Positions 4,245 through 5,414 of a DNA stretch of 5,414 nt are shown piece after piece. This stretch comes from CAZAYP01 sp964489425 [NCBI: uncultured Verrucomicrobiota bacterium] (lineage in GTDB: Bacteria; Verrucomicrobiota; Kiritimatiellia; RZYC01): positions 1 through 5,414 of the forward strand of contig CAZAYP010000006.1 in assembly GCA_964489425.1 (NCBI GenBank). Reading direction: 5' to 3'. The notes under the pieces were generated by a model. That model did no database searches. It was not told the DNA's origin and was given only the letters and a program-made list of their open reading frames with translations. The first letter of the stretch is position 1; the number at the start of each line of letters is the position of its first letter. The translations under genes were made by a program, and so were the position numbers.

Positions 4245-5414
4245 ATGCGGCTCGGCGAAATTCTCGTGAAGCAGGGCAAGACCACGGCCGCGGTCGTGGA
4301 CGCCGCGCTGGAAGCGCAGCTGGCGGACACCCCGCGCCAGCGCCTCGGCGAGATCCTCGTGGCGCGCGGCGCGGTCAGCGAGCTGGACGTGCTGGCCGCG
4401 CTGGCCGAGCAATACCGCCTCCCGCTGCTCGCCACGATCCCGGACGAGGCGCTGCAGCCCGAGCTCGTGCGCAACGTGCCCGTGGAATGGGCCCGCCAGC
4501 ACCGCATGCTGCCCGTCCGCCACGCCGGCCGGACCGCCGTGCTGACGTGCGACCCGGCCCAGGCGGTGGACGCGGACGACCTGGCCCTGCTGCTGCAGGA
4601 CGAGCTCAGCCCGGTCCTGGCGCCGGCCCGCGAAATCCTGCGCGCCATCGAGAAATGCTATTTTCAGAAAGACGACTCGCCCGGGGATTTCATGGACGAC
4701 ATGGCCACCCCCGCGGGCGTCCCCGCCGCCGTGTCTCGCGCGGATGACCTGCTGCTCAGCCCGGACGCGCCGGTCACCAAGCTGGTGAACCTGGTGTTGC
4801 TCGACGCCGTGAAAAGCGAGGCCTCCGACGTCCACATCGAGCCCTATGAAAACAAGCTGCGCGTGCGCTACCGGGTCGACGGCCGGCTGTACGACCAGCC
4901 CGCCCCGCCCAAGCACCTGGAGGCGGCGCTGATCTCGCGGCTCAAGGTCATGGGCCACCTGGATATCGCCGAGCGCCGCCTGCCCCAGGACGGGATGGCC
5001 CGCGTGCGGATCGGCGAACGCGAGGTGGATATCCGCATCTCCACCGTGCCCATCGCCGCCGGCGAGCGCATGGTCCTGCGCCTGCTCAACCGCGACTCGG
5101 CCGTGCTGCCGCTGGCCGAGCTGGGCATGCCGGAGCACATCACCGCCGGGTTCCGCCGCCTGGTGCGGCAAACCCACGGCGCCATCTGGGTCACCGGCCC
5201 GACCGGCAGCGGCAAGACCACCACGCTGTACGCCGCGCTGCGCGAGCTCGACACCGCCCACCTGAACGTCCTGACCATCGAGGAGCCGATCGAGTACCAG
5301 ATGCCGGACATCGGCCAGATTTCGGTCAAGCCCAAGATCGGCCTCACCTTTGCCCAGGGCCTGCGCCATATCCTGCGCCAGGACCCGGACGTGATCCTGG
5401 TGGGCGAGACCCGC
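4245..5414 (+). CDS. gspE: GspE/PilB-family type II secretion ATPase, C-terminus beyond right edge
   Basis: This is the cytoplasmic hexameric ATPase that drives pseudopilus assembly in type II secretion, or pilus extension in the PilB branch. The first 390 codons are present. Residues 2-25 and 33-56 are two 24-residue repeats, each starting RLGEILV and ending in Gln. They match the MshEN (T2SSE N-terminal) pattern, which binds cyclic di-GMP in MshE. The N2 domain follows (about 170-300), with ASDVHIEP (193-200) and RYRVDGRL (208-215). The ATPase core shows Walker A GPTGSGKT (318-325), the Asp-box region TIEEPIEY (344-351) and Walker B ILRQDPDVILVGETR (376-390). The His box and the Cys-rich zinc loop typical of the family would lie past the edge. 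The nearby GspD favours GspE over PilB. AAAGGA lies 6 nt before the ATG. In view it appears intact. Confidence 0.92.
   Translation, partial: MRLGEILVKQGKTTAAVVDAALEAQLADTPRQRLGEILVARGAVSELDVLAALAEQYRLPLLATIPDEALQPELVRNVPVEWARQHRMLPVRHAGRTAVLTCDPAQAVDADDLALLLQDELSPVLAPAREILRAIEKCYFQKDDSPGDFMDDMATPAGVPAAVSRADDLLLSPDAPVTKLVNLVLLDAVKSEASDVHIEPYENKLRVRYRVDGRLYDQPAPPKHLEAALISRLKVMGHLDIAERRLPQDGMARVRIGEREVDIRISTVPIAAGERMVLRLLNRDSAVLPLAELGMPEHITAGFRRLVRQTHGAIWVTGPTGSGKTTTLYAALRELDTAHLNVLTIEEPIEYQMPDIGQISVKPKIGLTFAQGLRHILRQDPDVILVGETR

Noticed and set aside
2211-5369. Very long open frame on the minus strand opposite gspD and gspE
   Set aside because: Its product is dominated by His, Gly, Arg, Asp and Val with no recognisable domain, as expected for the antisense of GC-rich genes. 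Both plus-strand genes have clear domains, so this is a shadow.

Overview
The window comes from a GC-rich Gram-negative bacterium. The evidence is two lipid A/fatty-acid genes (fabZ, lpxA) and an outer-membrane secretin, all of which require an outer membrane. The taxon cannot be fixed from sequence alone. The lpxA-secretin adjacency and the Asn-Thr-Ala-Thr stretch in LpxA make me think of the PVC group (Verrucomicrobiota, Kiritimatiellota or Lentisphaerota), but this is a weak inference.

Left end, minus strand (1-520): the first 173 codons of a type I restriction enzyme R subunit (hsdR), running off the left edge. They contain the complete core of the PD-(D/E)xK nuclease site. A 46-codon frame of unknown function (538-678) ends 17 nt upstream of hsdR on the same strand. 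Codon choice in hsdR differs sharply from the rest of the window: Val is almost always GTC and never GTG, and Leu is mostly CTC. This suggests an acquired defence locus.

Divergent spacer (521-995): about 475 bp without a confident gene. It holds two adjacent hairpins (703-732 and 734-749), a good sigma70-type promoter reading right (885-913, 17-nt spacer), and a probable 5' untranslated leader of about 75 nt with a small hairpin in front of fabZ.

Right part, plus strand (996-5414): four tightly packed co-directional genes. fabZ (beta-hydroxyacyl-ACP dehydratase) is followed after 4 nt by lpxA (first step of lipid A synthesis). lpxA overlaps by one base (TAGTG) a type II secretion secretin, gspD, that starts with GTG. 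After 24 nt comes a GspE/PilB-family ATPase that runs off the right edge just after its Walker B motif. The ATPase begins with two 24-residue repeats matching the MshEN cyclic-di-GMP-binding pattern. The first two genes supply acyl chains and acylated sugar for lipopolysaccharide. The last two encode the outer-membrane pore and the cytoplasmic motor of a type II secretion or related pilus-like machine. The spacing suggests a single transcript linking outer-membrane lipid synthesis with the secretion channel placed in that membrane.

I found no RNA genes, CRISPR array, insertion sequence or convincing intrinsic terminator.
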